This document shows, piece after piece, positions 33,531-42,806 of a stretch of 60,947 bases of DNA. Source of the DNA: Pseudomonadota bacterium. GTDB lineage: Archaea; Thermoplasmatota; SW-10-69-26; JACQPN01; JAJPHT01. The notes beneath the pieces are model-generated. The model was given only the letters and a program-made list of their open reading frames with translations. It did not search any database and was not told where the DNA came from. How positions within the stretch are numbered: position 1 is the stretch's first letter; every line of letters begins with the position of its first letter. The DNA is taken from positions 1 through 60,947 of the forward strand of contig JAJPHT010000037.1 of the NCBI GenBank assembly GCA_021325135.1. The letters are read 5' to 3'. A program made the position numbers and the translations under genes.

Positions 33531-34794
33531 GGGGGAGCCCTTCGACGCGCCCGAGGGCGCAGCGATCCTTGCGCCCCGCGCCGGCCCGCCCAACGACGAG
33601 CCCGCGCTCCTGCGCGACGCCATCGAGGGGAGGCTGGCGCCCCTGGCCGAGGGCAAGCGCCGCGTGCTCCTCCTGGTGGACGACGCGACGCGGCGCACGC
33701 GGGTCCACGAGATCCTCCCCCACGTCGAGCGCGAGCTTGCGCAGGCGGGCGTGCGCGACGAGCAGGTGACGATCCTCACCGCGCAGGGCACGCACCGCCC
33801 CATGACGCGCGAGGAATTGGAGGCCAAGATCGGGCCCGCCTTCCTGCGCCGCTGGCGCGTGGAGCAGCACCGGCACCGCGACCGCGAGGCGCTGGTCCGC
33901 CTGGGCGAGACGGAGGACGGGATGCCGGTCGTCGTGAACCGTCTTCTTCCCGAGAGCGACCTGCGCGTGGGCGTCGGCCACGTGGGCGTCCACGCCATCA
34001 TGGGCTTCTCCGGCGGAGCGAAGATCGTGCTGCCCGGCGTCTGCGGCGAGGAGAGCGAGACGTGGACGCACTGGACGGCCAGCTGGTTCGCCCAAGAGGA
34101 TTTGCTCGGCGTCATGGACGGCCCCATCCGCGCGCACGTCGAGGAGGGTGCGCGCTTGGCGGGGCTCGACGCCGTCGTGAACGTCGCCATGGACCACGCG
34201 GGCCAGGTGCAGCGCGCCGCGTGCGGCGACTTCGTCGAGGCGCAGCGCGCGTGCGCCGCCACCGCGAGGGACTGGCACGCGGCGCGGCTCGACGAGCCCG
34301 CGGACATCGTGATCTCGGATTCCTTCCCCGCGGACCGCGACTACTGGCAGAGCGTGAAGGGGCTCTGCTGCGCGACGATCGCGGTGGAGGAGGGGGGCGT
34401 CATCGTGCTCGTGACGCCCAGCCCCGAGGGGGTCGCGGACAACCACCCCGGGTGCCGCGACCTCTGCGGGCTCCCGCTGGAGGAGATCCGGAGGCGCGTC
34501 GCCGCGGGCGAGGTGGAGGACGTCATCGGCGCCGCCGTCGCGGCCTTCACGGCGCGCATCCGCGAGAGAAGCGACGTGCACCTCGTGAGTAGCGGCATCC
34601 GCCCCGAGGACGCGCGCGCCATGGGGTTCACGCCCTTCGCCTCTATCCAGGACGCTCTCGATGCGGCGCGCGAGAAGATGGGCGCCCACGCCTCCGTCGC
34701 CGTTCTTCAAGGCGCGGGCGGGCTTCTCCCGGTGGTGGGCGGCCGCAACGAGCGCGTGCTGCCGGAGCGCGAAGCGGGGAGGCGCCACGCATGA
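33496..34794 (+). CDS. LarA-like nickel-dependent lactate racemase family (DUF2088)
   Basis: A 432-residue protein of the LarA family. Characteristic segments are the early LVDDATRRTR, then GTHRPMT, GVGHVGVHAIMGFSGGAKIVLPGVCG, and the C-terminal domain beginning near DIVISDSFPADRDYWQSVKG. LarA interconverts L- and D-lactate with a nickel-pincer nucleotide cofactor made by LarB, LarC and LarE; those maturation genes are not in this window, and DUF2088 also includes racemases for other 2-hydroxyacids. The proximity to a D-lactate dehydrogenase-type gene supports a hydroxyacid role. It starts inside the preceding gene and ends in an ATGA overlap with the next. Confidence 0.85.
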   Translation: MRLRFGTYPGVEGEPFDAPEGAAILAPRAGPPNDEPALLRDAIEGRLAPLAEGKRRVLLLVDDATRRTRVHEILPHVERELAQAGVRDEQVTILTAQGTHRPMTREELEAKIGPAFLRRWRVEQHRHRDREALVRLGETEDGMPVVVNRLLPESDLRVGVGHVGVHAIMGFSGGAKIVLPGVCGEESETWTHWTASWFAQEDLLGVMDGPIRAHVEEGARLAGLDAVVNVAMDHAGQVQRAACGDFVEAQRACAATARDWHAARLDEPADIVISDSFPADRDYWQSVKGLCCATIAVEEGGVIVLVTPSPEGVADNHPGCRDLCGLPLEEIRRRVAAGEVEDVIGAAVAAFTARIRERSDVHLVSSGIRPEDARAMGFTPFASIQDALDAAREKMGAHASVAVLQGAGGLLPVVGGRNERVLPEREAGRRHA

Positions 34795-35519
34795 TGGTCC
34801 TCTACCTGGAGGGCGATCGCTGCTCGCCGAAGTACGTGGTCGCAGCGCTGGAGGGCGCGGCCATCCAGTGGAGGGCCCCCCAGCGCCCGCCCCCCGAGTA
34901 CGCGGAGTACGACGCCGTGATCCTCTCCGACTACCCGGCCTCGACGCTGGGCCCGCGCGCGGCGCAGGCCATCGCCGCCGCCGTGCACGAAGGGCTGGGC
35001 CTCCTCATGGTGGGCGGCTGGTCCTCCTTCGGCCGCGGCGGCTACGCGAGGAGCCCGCTGGCGGAGGTGCTGCCCGTGGAGGTGGAGGACGGGGACGACC
35101 GCCACGCGAGCCCCTCGGGCTGCTATCCCTGGAAGCTGGAGGAGCATCCCATCCTGGGCGGGCTCGACTGGTCGCGGCCCCCGGTCCTGTGCGGCTACAA
35201 CCGCCTCGTGCCCAAGCCCGCCGCGGAGGTCGTGCTGGAGGCGCGCGAGGCCGCGCTCACCCCCGAGGGGCCCCACGTCGCGCGCCGCGGAGCGCCCCTC
35301 CTGGTGCTGGGCGGCCACGGCCAGGGGCGCGTCGTCGCGTTCGCGGGCGACCTGGCCCCGCACTGGAGCGGCGGGCTCACCGACTGGGGCGAGTCCACCG
35401 TCGCCGGCCCCGAGGGCGAGGAGGTGGGCAGCGCCTACGTCGCGCTCCTCGCGCAGATGATCCGCTGGGCGGCGCGCCCCCGCCCCCGCGTGGGCCAGGC
35501 GAGGGTCGAGCGCCTTTGA
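34791..35519 (+). CDS. Glutamine-amidotransferase-like (COG5426/ThuA-type) protein
   Basis: A 242-residue protein with a class I glutamine-amidotransferase-like fold: MMVLYLEGDRCSPKYVV, then YDAVILSDYPASTLGP, GLLMVGGWSSFGRGGY and a His in EEHPILGG. There is no clear nucleophilic Cys at the elbow, where GGWSSF replaces GxCxG, so amidotransferase activity is doubtful. Similar proteins are often annotated as trehalose-utilisation or cytoplasmic proteins of unknown function. The start overlaps the LarA-like stop (ATGA), and its own stop overlaps the TTG of the GH15 gene (TTGA), so it is part of a tight operon. Confidence 0.72.
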   Translation: MMVLYLEGDRCSPKYVVAALEGAAIQWRAPQRPPPEYAEYDAVILSDYPASTLGPRAAQAIAAAVHEGLGLLMVGGWSSFGRGGYARSPLAEVLPVEVEDGDDRHASPSGCYPWKLEEHPILGGLDWSRPPVLCGYNRLVPKPAAEVVLEAREAALTPEGPHVARRGAPLLVLGGHGQGRVVAFAGDLAPHWSGGLTDWGESTVAGPEGEEVGSAYVALLAQMIRWAARPRPRVGQARVERL

Positions 35520-37240
35520 CGTGGCCCATCGAGTCCCACGCCCTCCTGGGCGACTGCCTCAGCGCCGCGCTCCTGGCGCCCGACGGCCGCGTCGTGTGGT
35601 GGTGCCCTCCGCGCTTCGACGCCGCGCCCGCGTGCGACGCGCTCCTGGGCGGCGCGGGCTCCTTCGACGTGCAGGTCGCGGGGGCGCGCGTCGAGTCGTT
35701 CGCCTACGAGGGCGACACCAACGCGATGCTCACCCGGTGGCGCGGCCCGCGCTGTGCGGCGCGCGTCCACGACTTCATGCCCTACCCCGCCGAGCACACG
35801 AGCCTCGTGCGCCTCGTCGAGTGCGACGAGGGGACCGCGGACGTGGTCGCCTTCGCGTGCCCGGCCGCGGGCGGCGCGCCCCTCGTCGCGCGGGCCAGCC
35901 AGCCGTGGCCCTACGAGAAGGCGGGCTGGCGCGGCGCGTTCCGGCTCGTGCGGGGCGAGGCGCTCGCGCTCTCCCTGGGCGTGGGCCCCGAGGCCGGGCC
36001 GCTGGGCGTCGAGGAGGCGCGCTCGCTCCGGCGCAGCACGATGGACGCTTGGTCGCGCTGGTCGGAGCTTTGCGAATACGACGGCCCGCGCCGCGACCTC
36101 GTCGTGCGCAGCCTCCTCGCGCTCAAGGCCATGCGCTACGCGCCCACGGGGGCCATCGTCGCCGCGCCCACGACGAGCCTTCCCGAGGTCGTGGGCGGCG
36201 AGCGCAACTGGGACTACCGCTTCGCGTGGCTGCGCGACACGGGCTTCTGCATGGACGCCTTCGTCTCCCTGGGCCACAGCGACGGCGCGAGGGAATTGGC
36301 CAACTGGGTGCTGCGCGCCGTGGCCGAGACGCCGGGCAAGGACCTCCTCGTCCTCTACAACGTCGAAGGGGCTCCCGCGCCCGAGGAGTCCGCGCTGGAC
36401 CTTCCGGGCTACGAGGGCTCGCGCCCCGTGCGCGTGGGCAACGGCGCGGTCAAGCAGTTCCAGCTCGACGCCTACGGCCACGTCATGGAGTGCCTCCACC
36501 TCTGGCAGGGCATGAGGCGCCCCGAGCGGCGCGGGCTCTGGCCGCACGTCGTGGCGCTCGTGGACCGCTGCTGCGAGCGGTGGCGCGAGCCGGACAACGG
36601 CATCTGGGAGATGCCCTCCGGGCCGCGGCACTTCACGTACTCCAAGGTCATGGCGTGGGTCGCGCTGGACCGCGCCATCCGCACCGCGGAGGAGCACGGA
36701 CTCCCCGCGCCGCTCGCGCGCTGGGACGCGGTGCGCAAGGAGATCCGCCGCGACGTGCTGGCGCGCGGCGTCGACCCGGATACGGGAGCGTTCACGCAGT
36801 CCTACGGCGACCCCGCGTGCGACGCGTCGAACCTGCGCATCCCCCTCGTGGGCTTCGTGCCGCCCGACGACCCCCGCGCGCAGGCCACGCTGGAGCAGGT
36901 CGTCGCCCGGCTGGAGCGCGGGGGCCTGCTGCTGCGCTACGACGGGCCCGACGGCCTCGAAGGGCGAGAGGGCGCCTTCCTGCCGTGCGGCTTCTGGCTC
37001 GTGGAGGCGCTGGCGCTGGCGGGGCGGCGCGACGAGGCGCGGAAGGCGTTCGACCGGCTCGCCGCGCTGGCATCCCCCCTGGGCCTCTTTGCCGAGGAGT
37101 ACGACCCGCAGGCGAAGCGCCACCTGGGCAACTTCCCGCAGGCGTTCACGCACGCCGCGCTGGTGTCGGCCGCCTGGAAGCTCGCCGTCGCGGAGGGCAG
37201 CGCCCCGCGTGACGTCAAGGTCAAGCACGCGGCTGCGTGA
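35516..37240 (+). CDS. GH15 family glucoamylase/trehalase
   Basis: A 574-residue cytoplasmic glycoside hydrolase of family GH15. The N-terminal beta-sandwich (about 1-190) is followed by an (alpha/alpha)6 barrel beginning at LLALKAMRYAPTGAIVAAPTTSLPE, with GGERNWDYRFAWLRDTGF and a catalytic acid Glu in the NGIWEM segment; the C-terminal catalytic base is probably in ASPLGLFAEEYDP. It releases glucose from maltooligosaccharides or trehalose. The start is a TTG at 35516 that overlaps the upstream TGA. Glucose dehydrogenase follows after nine bases, a natural next step. Confidence 0.9.
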   Translation: MTWPIESHALLGDCLSAALLAPDGRVVWWCPPRFDAAPACDALLGGAGSFDVQVAGARVESFAYEGDTNAMLTRWRGPRCAARVHDFMPYPAEHTSLVRLVECDEGTADVVAFACPAAGGAPLVARASQPWPYEKAGWRGAFRLVRGEALALSLGVGPEAGPLGVEEARSLRRSTMDAWSRWSELCEYDGPRRDLVVRSLLALKAMRYAPTGAIVAAPTTSLPEVVGGERNWDYRFAWLRDTGFCMDAFVSLGHSDGARELANWVLRAVAETPGKDLLVLYNVEGAPAPEESALDLPGYEGSRPVRVGNGAVKQFQLDAYGHVMECLHLWQGMRRPERRGLWPHVVALVDRCCERWREPDNGIWEMPSGPRHFTYSKVMAWVALDRAIRTAEEHGLPAPLARWDAVRKEIRRDVLARGVDPDTGAFTQSYGDPACDASNLRIPLVGFVPPDDPRAQATLEQVVARLERGGLLLRYDGPDGLEGREGAFLPCGFWLVEALALAGRRDEARKAFDRLAALASPLGLFAEEYDPQAKRHLGNFPQAFTHAALVSAAWKLAVAEGSAPRDVKVKHAAA

Positions 37241-37249
37241 AGGGGGACC

Positions 37250-38395
37250 ATGCCGCGGCAGGAGCAGGCCCGCGCCCCGGACGTGCAGGCGTCGACGGTC
37301 CGCGCCGTGGTGCTGCGCCGCGGCGAGAGCGGGCCCCGCCTCGTGCAGGCGCCGCGCCCGGAGGCCCGGAAGGGCCAGGCCCTCGTCCGCACGCTGCGCG
37401 CGGGGATCGACGGCACGGACGAGGAGGTGCTCCGCGGCGCGCACGGCGCGTTCCCGCCGGGGCGCGACGAGCTGGTCCTGGGCCACGAGTGCCTGGGCGA
37501 GGTCGTGGAGGCGCCGCCGGAGTCGGGGCTCGTCCCGGGCGACCGCGTCGTGCCGCTCGTGCGCCACGGATGCGGAGCCTGCGAGGCGTGCGCGCGCCGC
37601 GCCGACTTCTGCCCCACCGAAGGCTATCGCGAGCACGGCATCAAGGAGATGGACGGCTTCTTCCGCGACGCGTGGGTCGACGACCCGGCGACGCTGGTGA
37701 AGGCGCCCCCGGGGCTGGACGACCTGGCGGTGCTCGTGGAGCCGCTCTCCGTCGTCGTCAAGGCGTTCGACGAGGCGCGGCGCATCCAGCAGCGCGTCCC
37801 GTGGTTCGAGGAGGCCGGGGGCTTCCGCGGCCAGCGCGCGCTCATGGCGGGCACCGGGAGCCTCGGCACGCTGGGCGCGTTCCTCCTGGCGAGCGAAGGC
37901 ATGGAGGTGTGGGCGCTGGATCGCGACGCCGACGACGCGGCCGCGCCCGCGCTCCTCCGCGAGATCGGCGTCAAGCACGTCAACACGCGGGAACGCCACG
38001 TCGTGGACGTCGCGGAGCAGGTGGGCGGCTTCGACCTCGTGCTGGAGGCGACGGGCGCGCCGCAGGTCGCGTTCGACTGCGTGCAGACGCTCGCGGGGAA
38101 CGGCTGCATGGCGATGCTGGGCGTGCCCGCGGACCGGCCGCCCCTGCCGGTGCCCGCGGACGAGATCATGCGCCGCATGGTGCTGGAGAACCAGGTCCTC
38201 TTCGGCAGCGTGAACAGCGCGCGGCGGCACTTCGAGGAGGCGATGCGCCGGCTGGCGGACCTCCGCGCGCGCTGGCCCGGCCAGGTGGATCGCATCGTGA
38301 CGCACGTCTTCTCGCCCGACGAGATCGTCGAGGCCTACCAGGTGAGGGGCCCGTCCGTCATCAAGAAGGTGGTCGACTGGACGCGCGGAAGGTGA
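37250..38395 (+). CDS. Glucose 1-dehydrogenase, archaeal MDR type
   Basis: A 381-residue zinc-dependent medium-chain dehydrogenase. Structural zinc cysteines are in CGACEACARRADFC. The substrate-site REHGIKEMDGFF is characteristic of archaeal glucose dehydrogenases, the catalytic part contains GHECLGEVVE, and the Rossmann loop is AGTGSLGTLG. The enzyme oxidises glucose to gluconolactone with NAD(P)+, the first step of the semi- or non-phosphorylative Entner-Doudoroff pathway. A GGGGGA element lies before the ATG. It follows GH15 in the same operon and overlaps the convergent NDH-2 gene by 35 bases. Confidence 0.92.
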   Translation: MPRQEQARAPDVQASTVRAVVLRRGESGPRLVQAPRPEARKGQALVRTLRAGIDGTDEEVLRGAHGAFPPGRDELVLGHECLGEVVEAPPESGLVPGDRVVPLVRHGCGACEACARRADFCPTEGYREHGIKEMDGFFRDAWVDDPATLVKAPPGLDDLAVLVEPLSVVVKAFDEARRIQQRVPWFEEAGGFRGQRALMAGTGSLGTLGAFLLASEGMEVWALDRDADDAAAPALLREIGVKHVNTRERHVVDVAEQVGGFDLVLEATGAPQVAFDCVQTLAGNGCMAMLGVPADRPPLPVPADEIMRRMVLENQVLFGSVNSARRHFEEAMRRLADLRARWPGQVDRIVTHVFSPDEIVEAYQVRGPSVIKKVVDWTRGR

Positions 38396-39623
38396 AGGCG
38401 GGCGCGCGGATGAGCGCGCGCTGCCGGGGCGCGCCGGTCATCCAGCCCGCGACGTAGCGCGCCTTCCTCGACGCGCCTGGCAGCCGCGAGAGGTGGAACG
38501 CGCGCCAGAGCAGGCCGGCCGACCGGCCCAGGAGCGCGCGGTCGCGCCCCACCTGCGCGACGCCGAGCCCTTCGCCCAGCGGCACGATGAGCCCGCGCGT
38601 GCGGTGGTGGTATGGCAAGAGCGGGCGCCCCAGCAGAGCGCGCACGAGGTTGGACGCGACGCTCTCCGCCTCCGCCTCGGCGTGCTGCGCCGTCATGGGC
38701 GCCTCCTTCCCGCCGACGCGCGCGTCCGCGCAGTCGCCCAGCGCCCAGACGCCCTCCTCGACGCGCAGCATGGGGTCGACGCGCAGGCGCCCCTCCTTCC
38801 CGCGCTGGAAGGGGAGCGCATTCACCGCGGGGCTCGCCTCCACGCCCGCCACCCACACCGTCGCGGCCGCCGGGATGAGCCGCCCGCCCTGGAGGCGCGC
38901 GCCGCCGGGCTCCACCGCCGCGACGCGCTCGCCCAGGGCCACGTCGTCGCCGCGCCGCCGGAGCAGGGCCTGGACGTACTCCGGGATCGGGTCCGGCATG
39001 CCGCCCAGGAGGCGCCGCTCGCCCTCCACGACGTGGATCACCGGGGGGCGCGCGCGCAGCGCCGGGCCGTAGACGCGGTGGGCGCGGCGCAGGAGGTCGT
39101 GCAGCGCGCCGGCCACCTCAAGGCCCGCGTAGGAGCCGCCAGCGACGACGACGTCGGGCGAGAGCCGGCCGCCGGACTCCTCCGACTCCAGGGCGTCCAG
39201 CACCCTCAGGCGCAGCGCGAGGGCGTCGTCCACCGACTTGAACGCGACGGCGCTCTCCCGCGCGCCGGGCACGCCGTGGTAGGCGGTGGAGGAGCCCAGC
39301 GCGATCACGAGGTGGTCGTAGCGCAGCGCGCGCTCCTCGCCGTCGGGCAGCCGCACGCGCGCCTCGCGGCCCTGCGCGTCGACGCGCGCCAGGTCGCCCA
39401 CCACGAGGCGCACGCGAGGGTCGAGCACCTCGCGCAGCGGGAAGGCGACCTCGGTGAGGTCGGCCGCGCCCGCCACGAGGTCGCGCAGGAACGGGTAGTA
39501 GAGGAAGTAGTTCTCGCGCGCGACGACGGTCACCGCGCCGCGGCGGGCCAGGCGCGGCGCCAGCGCGTTCGCGCACCGCAGGCCGCCGTGGCCCGCTCCG
39601 AGGATCACGACCCGTGCGGCCAC
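38361..39623 (-). CDS. NAD(P)H dehydrogenase type 2-like FAD oxidoreductase
   Basis: A 420-residue flavoprotein of the NDH-2/sulfide:quinone reductase superfamily. The FAD-binding dinucleotide fold VVILGAGHGGLRCANAL is at the N-terminus, a second NAD(P)H-binding fold is DVVVAGGSYAGLEVAGAL near residue 150-170, and WALGDCAD is the flavin-binding ATG-like motif. A C-terminal amphipathic region could attach it to the membrane. It probably transfers electrons from NADH to quinone. No active-site cysteine pair of a sulfide-quinone reductase is evident. The GTG at 39623 is used; the divergent oxidase gene lies 101 bases away. Confidence 0.86.
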   Translation of the reverse strand: MAARVVILGAGHGGLRCANALAPRLARRGAVTVVARENYFLYYPFLRDLVAGAADLTEVAFPLREVLDPRVRLVVGDLARVDAQGREARVRLPDGEERALRYDHLVIALGSSTAYHGVPGARESAVAFKSVDDALALRLRVLDALESEESGGRLSPDVVVAGGSYAGLEVAGALHDLLRRAHRVYGPALRARPPVIHVVEGERRLLGGMPDPIPEYVQALLRRRGDDVALGERVAAVEPGGARLQGGRLIPAAATVWVAGVEASPAVNALPFQRGKEGRLRVDPMLRVEEGVWALGDCADARVGGKEAPMTAQHAEAEAESVASNLVRALLGRPLLPYHHRTRGLIVPLGEGLGVAQVGRDRALLGRSAGLLWRAFHLSRLPGASRKARYVAGWMTGAPRQRALIRAPAFTFRASSRPPS

Positions 39624-39724
39624 GCCCGGGCGCTGGGGCCCCGGAGGGCAAGACACCTGTGGCGGGTCCGTCCATGGAGCCAGAAGAGCCTTGCACCCTG
39701 GCGGGGAGCCGCGCACGACCGCCC

Positions 39725-42661
39725 ATGGACGCGCTGGAGAGGGACCTTCGCGCGGCGGTGAAGGGCGAGGTGCGCTTCGACGACGGAAGCCGGGCCCTCT
39801 ACGCCACCGACTCCTCGAACTACAGGCAGGTGCCCATCGGCGTCGTCGTGCCGCAGGACGTGGAGGACGCGGTGCGCGCCATCGAGGTGTGCCGGCGGCA
39901 CGGCGCGCCGCTGCTCTCCCGCGGCGGGGGCACGAGCCTCGCCGGGCAGTGCTGCAACGTCGCGGTGGTGCTCGACTGGTCGAAGCGAGTGAACCGCATC
40001 CTGGAAATCAACGCGGAGGAGCATTACGCGTGGGTCGAGCCGGGCGTCGTGCTTGACGACCTGCGCCGCGCGGCCGAGCGGCACGGGCTCACCTTCGGGC
40101 CCGATCCCTCGACGCACAACCGCTGCACTTTGGGCGGCATGATCGGGAACAACTCGTGCGGCGTCCACGCGCAGATGGCGGGGCGCACCAGCGACAACGT
40201 GGAGGAGCTGGAGGTCCTGCTCTACGACGGCACGCGCCTCGTCGTGGGGCAGGCCTCCGAGGAGGAGCTGGAGCGCGTCATCGCGGAGGGGGGCGCCAAG
40301 GGGCGCCTCTACGCCGCGCTCAAGGACCTGCGCGACCGCCACGCGGACGAGATCCGCAGGCGCTACCCCAAGATCCCGCGCCGCGTCTCGGGGTACAACC
40401 TCGACGAGCTGCTGCCGGAGAACGGCTTCCACGTCGCGCGGGCCCTGGTGGGGAGCGAGGGCACGCTGGCCACGGTGCTGCGCGCGAAGGTGCGCCTCGT
40501 GCCCAGCCCCCCGGTGCGCGTGCTCGTCGTGCTGGGCTACCCCTCCATCTTCGAGGCGGGCGACCACGTCCCGGCCATCAACGGGTTCGGGCCCATCGGC
40601 CTGGAGGCGGTGGACGATCGCCTGGTGCGCGAGATGAAGGAGAAGAGGCTCCACCCGGACTACCTGGAGGAGCTTCCGCCGGGGAACGGTTTCCTCCTCG
40701 TGGAGTTCGGGGGCGCGACGCGCGACGAGGCCGACGCCAAGGCGCGCCGCATGGTGGACCACCTGCGCGGGCTGGAGGACGCGCCCTCCATCAAGGTCGT
40801 GGAGAGCCCCATCCGGCAGCGCGACCTGTGGATCGTCCGCGAGAGCGGCCTGGGCGCGGACGCGCGCGGGCCCAACCGGCCCGACACCTGGGAAGGGTGG
40901 GAGGACAGCGCGGTCCCGGTGGAGAAGCTGGGAGCCTACCTGCGCGACCTGAAGAAGCTCTTCGCCAAGTACGGCTACGAGGGCTCCACCTACGGCCACT
41001 TCGGGCAGGCGTGCGTCCACACGCGCATCACGTTCGACCTGCTGACCGCCGAGGGGATCGCGAAGTTCCGCCGCTTCCTCCACGACGCGGCGAGGCTCGT
41101 CGTCTCCTACGGCGGCTCGCTCTCGGGCGAGCACGGCGACGGGCAGAGCAAGGCCGAGATGCTCCCCATCATGTTCGGGGACCAGGTCGTGCGGGCGTTC
41201 GGCGAGATGAAGGCGATCTTCGATCCCGGCAACAGGATGAACCCGCACAAGGTCGTCGACCCGTACTCGCCGGTGGAGAACCTGCGCCTGGGCGCCGCGT
41301 ACCGGCCCGCGCCCGTGGAGACGCGCTTCGCGTTCCGCAAGGACGACGGTGACTTCGCCCGCGCCACGCTGCGCTGCGTCGGCGTCGGGCTCTGCCGGCG
41401 CGAGGAGGGCGGCATCATGTGCCCCAGCTACATGGCGACGCGCGAGGAGATGCACTCCACCCGCGGGCGCGCGCACCTGCTCCACGAGATGCTGCGCGGC
41501 GAGGTCGTGCGCGACGGCTGGAGGTCGGAGAGCGTCAAGGAGGCCTTGGACCTCTGCCTGGCGTGCAAGGGCTGCAAGTCGGACTGCCCGGTGAGCGTCG
41601 ACGTGGCGACCTACAAGGCCGAGTTCCTGTCGCACCACTACGAGGGGCGCCTGAGGCCGCGCAGCGCCTACGCCATCGGGAACATCCACCGCGCGGCGCG
41701 CATCGGCGGCCGCGTGCCGTGGCTCGCCAACTTCGCCACGCAGACGCCGGGCGTGCGCGCGGCCGTGAAATGGGCGGGCGGCATCGCCCAGGAGCGCGCG
41801 CTGCCGCGCTTCGCGCCGCGCACCTTCCGCCGCGAGTTCCTCCGGAGACGGGCCGCGCCGGATGGGCGCCCCGAGGTCATCCTCTGGCCCGACACGTTCA
41901 ACGACCACTTCCACCCCGGCACCGCGTGGGCCGCCGTCGAGGTGCTGGAGAGCGCGGGCTTCCGCGTGAAGATCCCCCCGAAGCCGCTCTGCTGCGGGCG
42001 GCCGCTCTATGATTATGGATGGCTCGACCGCGCGAAGGCGACGCTGCTCCGCGTCCTGGACGCGCTGCGGGGGGACATCGAGGCGGGGACGCCGGTCGTG
42101 GGGCTGGAGCCCTCCTGCGTCGCGGTGTTCCGCGACGAGATGCTGGACCTGCTGCCCAAGGACGAGGACGCGAAGCGGCTCGCCGCTCAGACGTTCGTCC
42201 TCAGCGAGTTCCTCGTGAAGCGCGCCCCGTCGTGGAGCCCGCCGAGGCTGCGGCGCAAGGCGCTCGTGCAGGGCCACTGCCACCACCGCAGCGTCATGGG
42301 GTTCGGGGAGGAGCAGACGGTCCTCGCGGCCATGGGGCTTGAGGCGGAGATCGCGGACGTGACGTGCTGCGGCATGGCGGGCGGCTTCGGCTTCGAGGCC
42401 TCGCACCACGCGGTGTCGATGCAGGTGGGAGAGCTGGGCATCCTCCCCAAGGCGCGCGCCGCCGGCGCCGACACGCTGCTGCTGGCGGACGGCTTCTCGT
42501 GCCGCACGCAGATCGAGCAGGCCATCGGCTGGCGGCCGCTCCACCTGGCGGAGGCGCTTCAGATGGCGCTGCGCGAAGGGAAGAGCGGCGGCGCGCCGGG
42601 CGAGGCGCCCATGCCCCGCGAGCAGCCCGCGAGCCGGAGGCACCGCGAGGGGACGACGTAG
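39725..42661 (+). CDS. FAD-linked/Fe-S D-lactate dehydrogenase fusion (YdiJ/Dld type)
   Basis: A 978-residue fusion. The N-terminal FAD-binding_4 domain has RGGGTSLAGQ and NRCTLGGMIGNNSCG; an FAD-oxidase C domain continues to about 510 and includes LSGEHGDGQ. The C-terminal half has iron-sulfur cysteines, RCVGVGLCRREEGGIMCPSY near 549-568 and LCLACKGCKSDCP near 611-623, then two CCG domains (LCCGRPLYDYG near 755; CCGMAGGFGFE near 881). This architecture is that of YdiJ-like D-2-hydroxyacid dehydrogenases, which oxidise D-lactate or D-2-hydroxyglutarate and reduce quinone or an unknown acceptor. The ATG at 39725 is favoured over one at 39674. Confidence 0.9.
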   Translation: MDALERDLRAAVKGEVRFDDGSRALYATDSSNYRQVPIGVVVPQDVEDAVRAIEVCRRHGAPLLSRGGGTSLAGQCCNVAVVLDWSKRVNRILEINAEEHYAWVEPGVVLDDLRRAAERHGLTFGPDPSTHNRCTLGGMIGNNSCGVHAQMAGRTSDNVEELEVLLYDGTRLVVGQASEEELERVIAEGGAKGRLYAALKDLRDRHADEIRRRYPKIPRRVSGYNLDELLPENGFHVARALVGSEGTLATVLRAKVRLVPSPPVRVLVVLGYPSIFEAGDHVPAINGFGPIGLEAVDDRLVREMKEKRLHPDYLEELPPGNGFLLVEFGGATRDEADAKARRMVDHLRGLEDAPSIKVVESPIRQRDLWIVRESGLGADARGPNRPDTWEGWEDSAVPVEKLGAYLRDLKKLFAKYGYEGSTYGHFGQACVHTRITFDLLTAEGIAKFRRFLHDAARLVVSYGGSLSGEHGDGQSKAEMLPIMFGDQVVRAFGEMKAIFDPGNRMNPHKVVDPYSPVENLRLGAAYRPAPVETRFAFRKDDGDFARATLRCVGVGLCRREEGGIMCPSYMATREEMHSTRGRAHLLHEMLRGEVVRDGWRSESVKEALDLCLACKGCKSDCPVSVDVATYKAEFLSHHYEGRLRPRSAYAIGNIHRAARIGGRVPWLANFATQTPGVRAAVKWAGGIAQERALPRFAPRTFRREFLRRRAAPDGRPEVILWPDTFNDHFHPGTAWAAVEVLESAGFRVKIPPKPLCCGRPLYDYGWLDRAKATLLRVLDALRGDIEAGTPVVGLEPSCVAVFRDEMLDLLPKDEDAKRLAAQTFVLSEFLVKRAPSWSPPRLRRKALVQGHCHHRSVMGFGEEQTVLAAMGLEAEIADVTCCGMAGGFGFEASHHAVSMQVGELGILPKARAAGADTLLLADGFSCRTQIEQAIGWRPLHLAEALQMALREGKSGGAPGEAPMPREQPASRRHREGTT

Positions 42662-42806
42662 GCCCAGAGGCGCGTTCGCCCGCTCCAGAGCCTGCCGAAG
42701 GCGCCCACCTCGCGCCTCGCGGAGGCGTGGACCGAGCCGTCCATGCCGGGGGCTCGATCACAGGGCCATTTGGAGGCGTCGTGGCGCCGGCCCGGAACGA
42801 GGGCCC

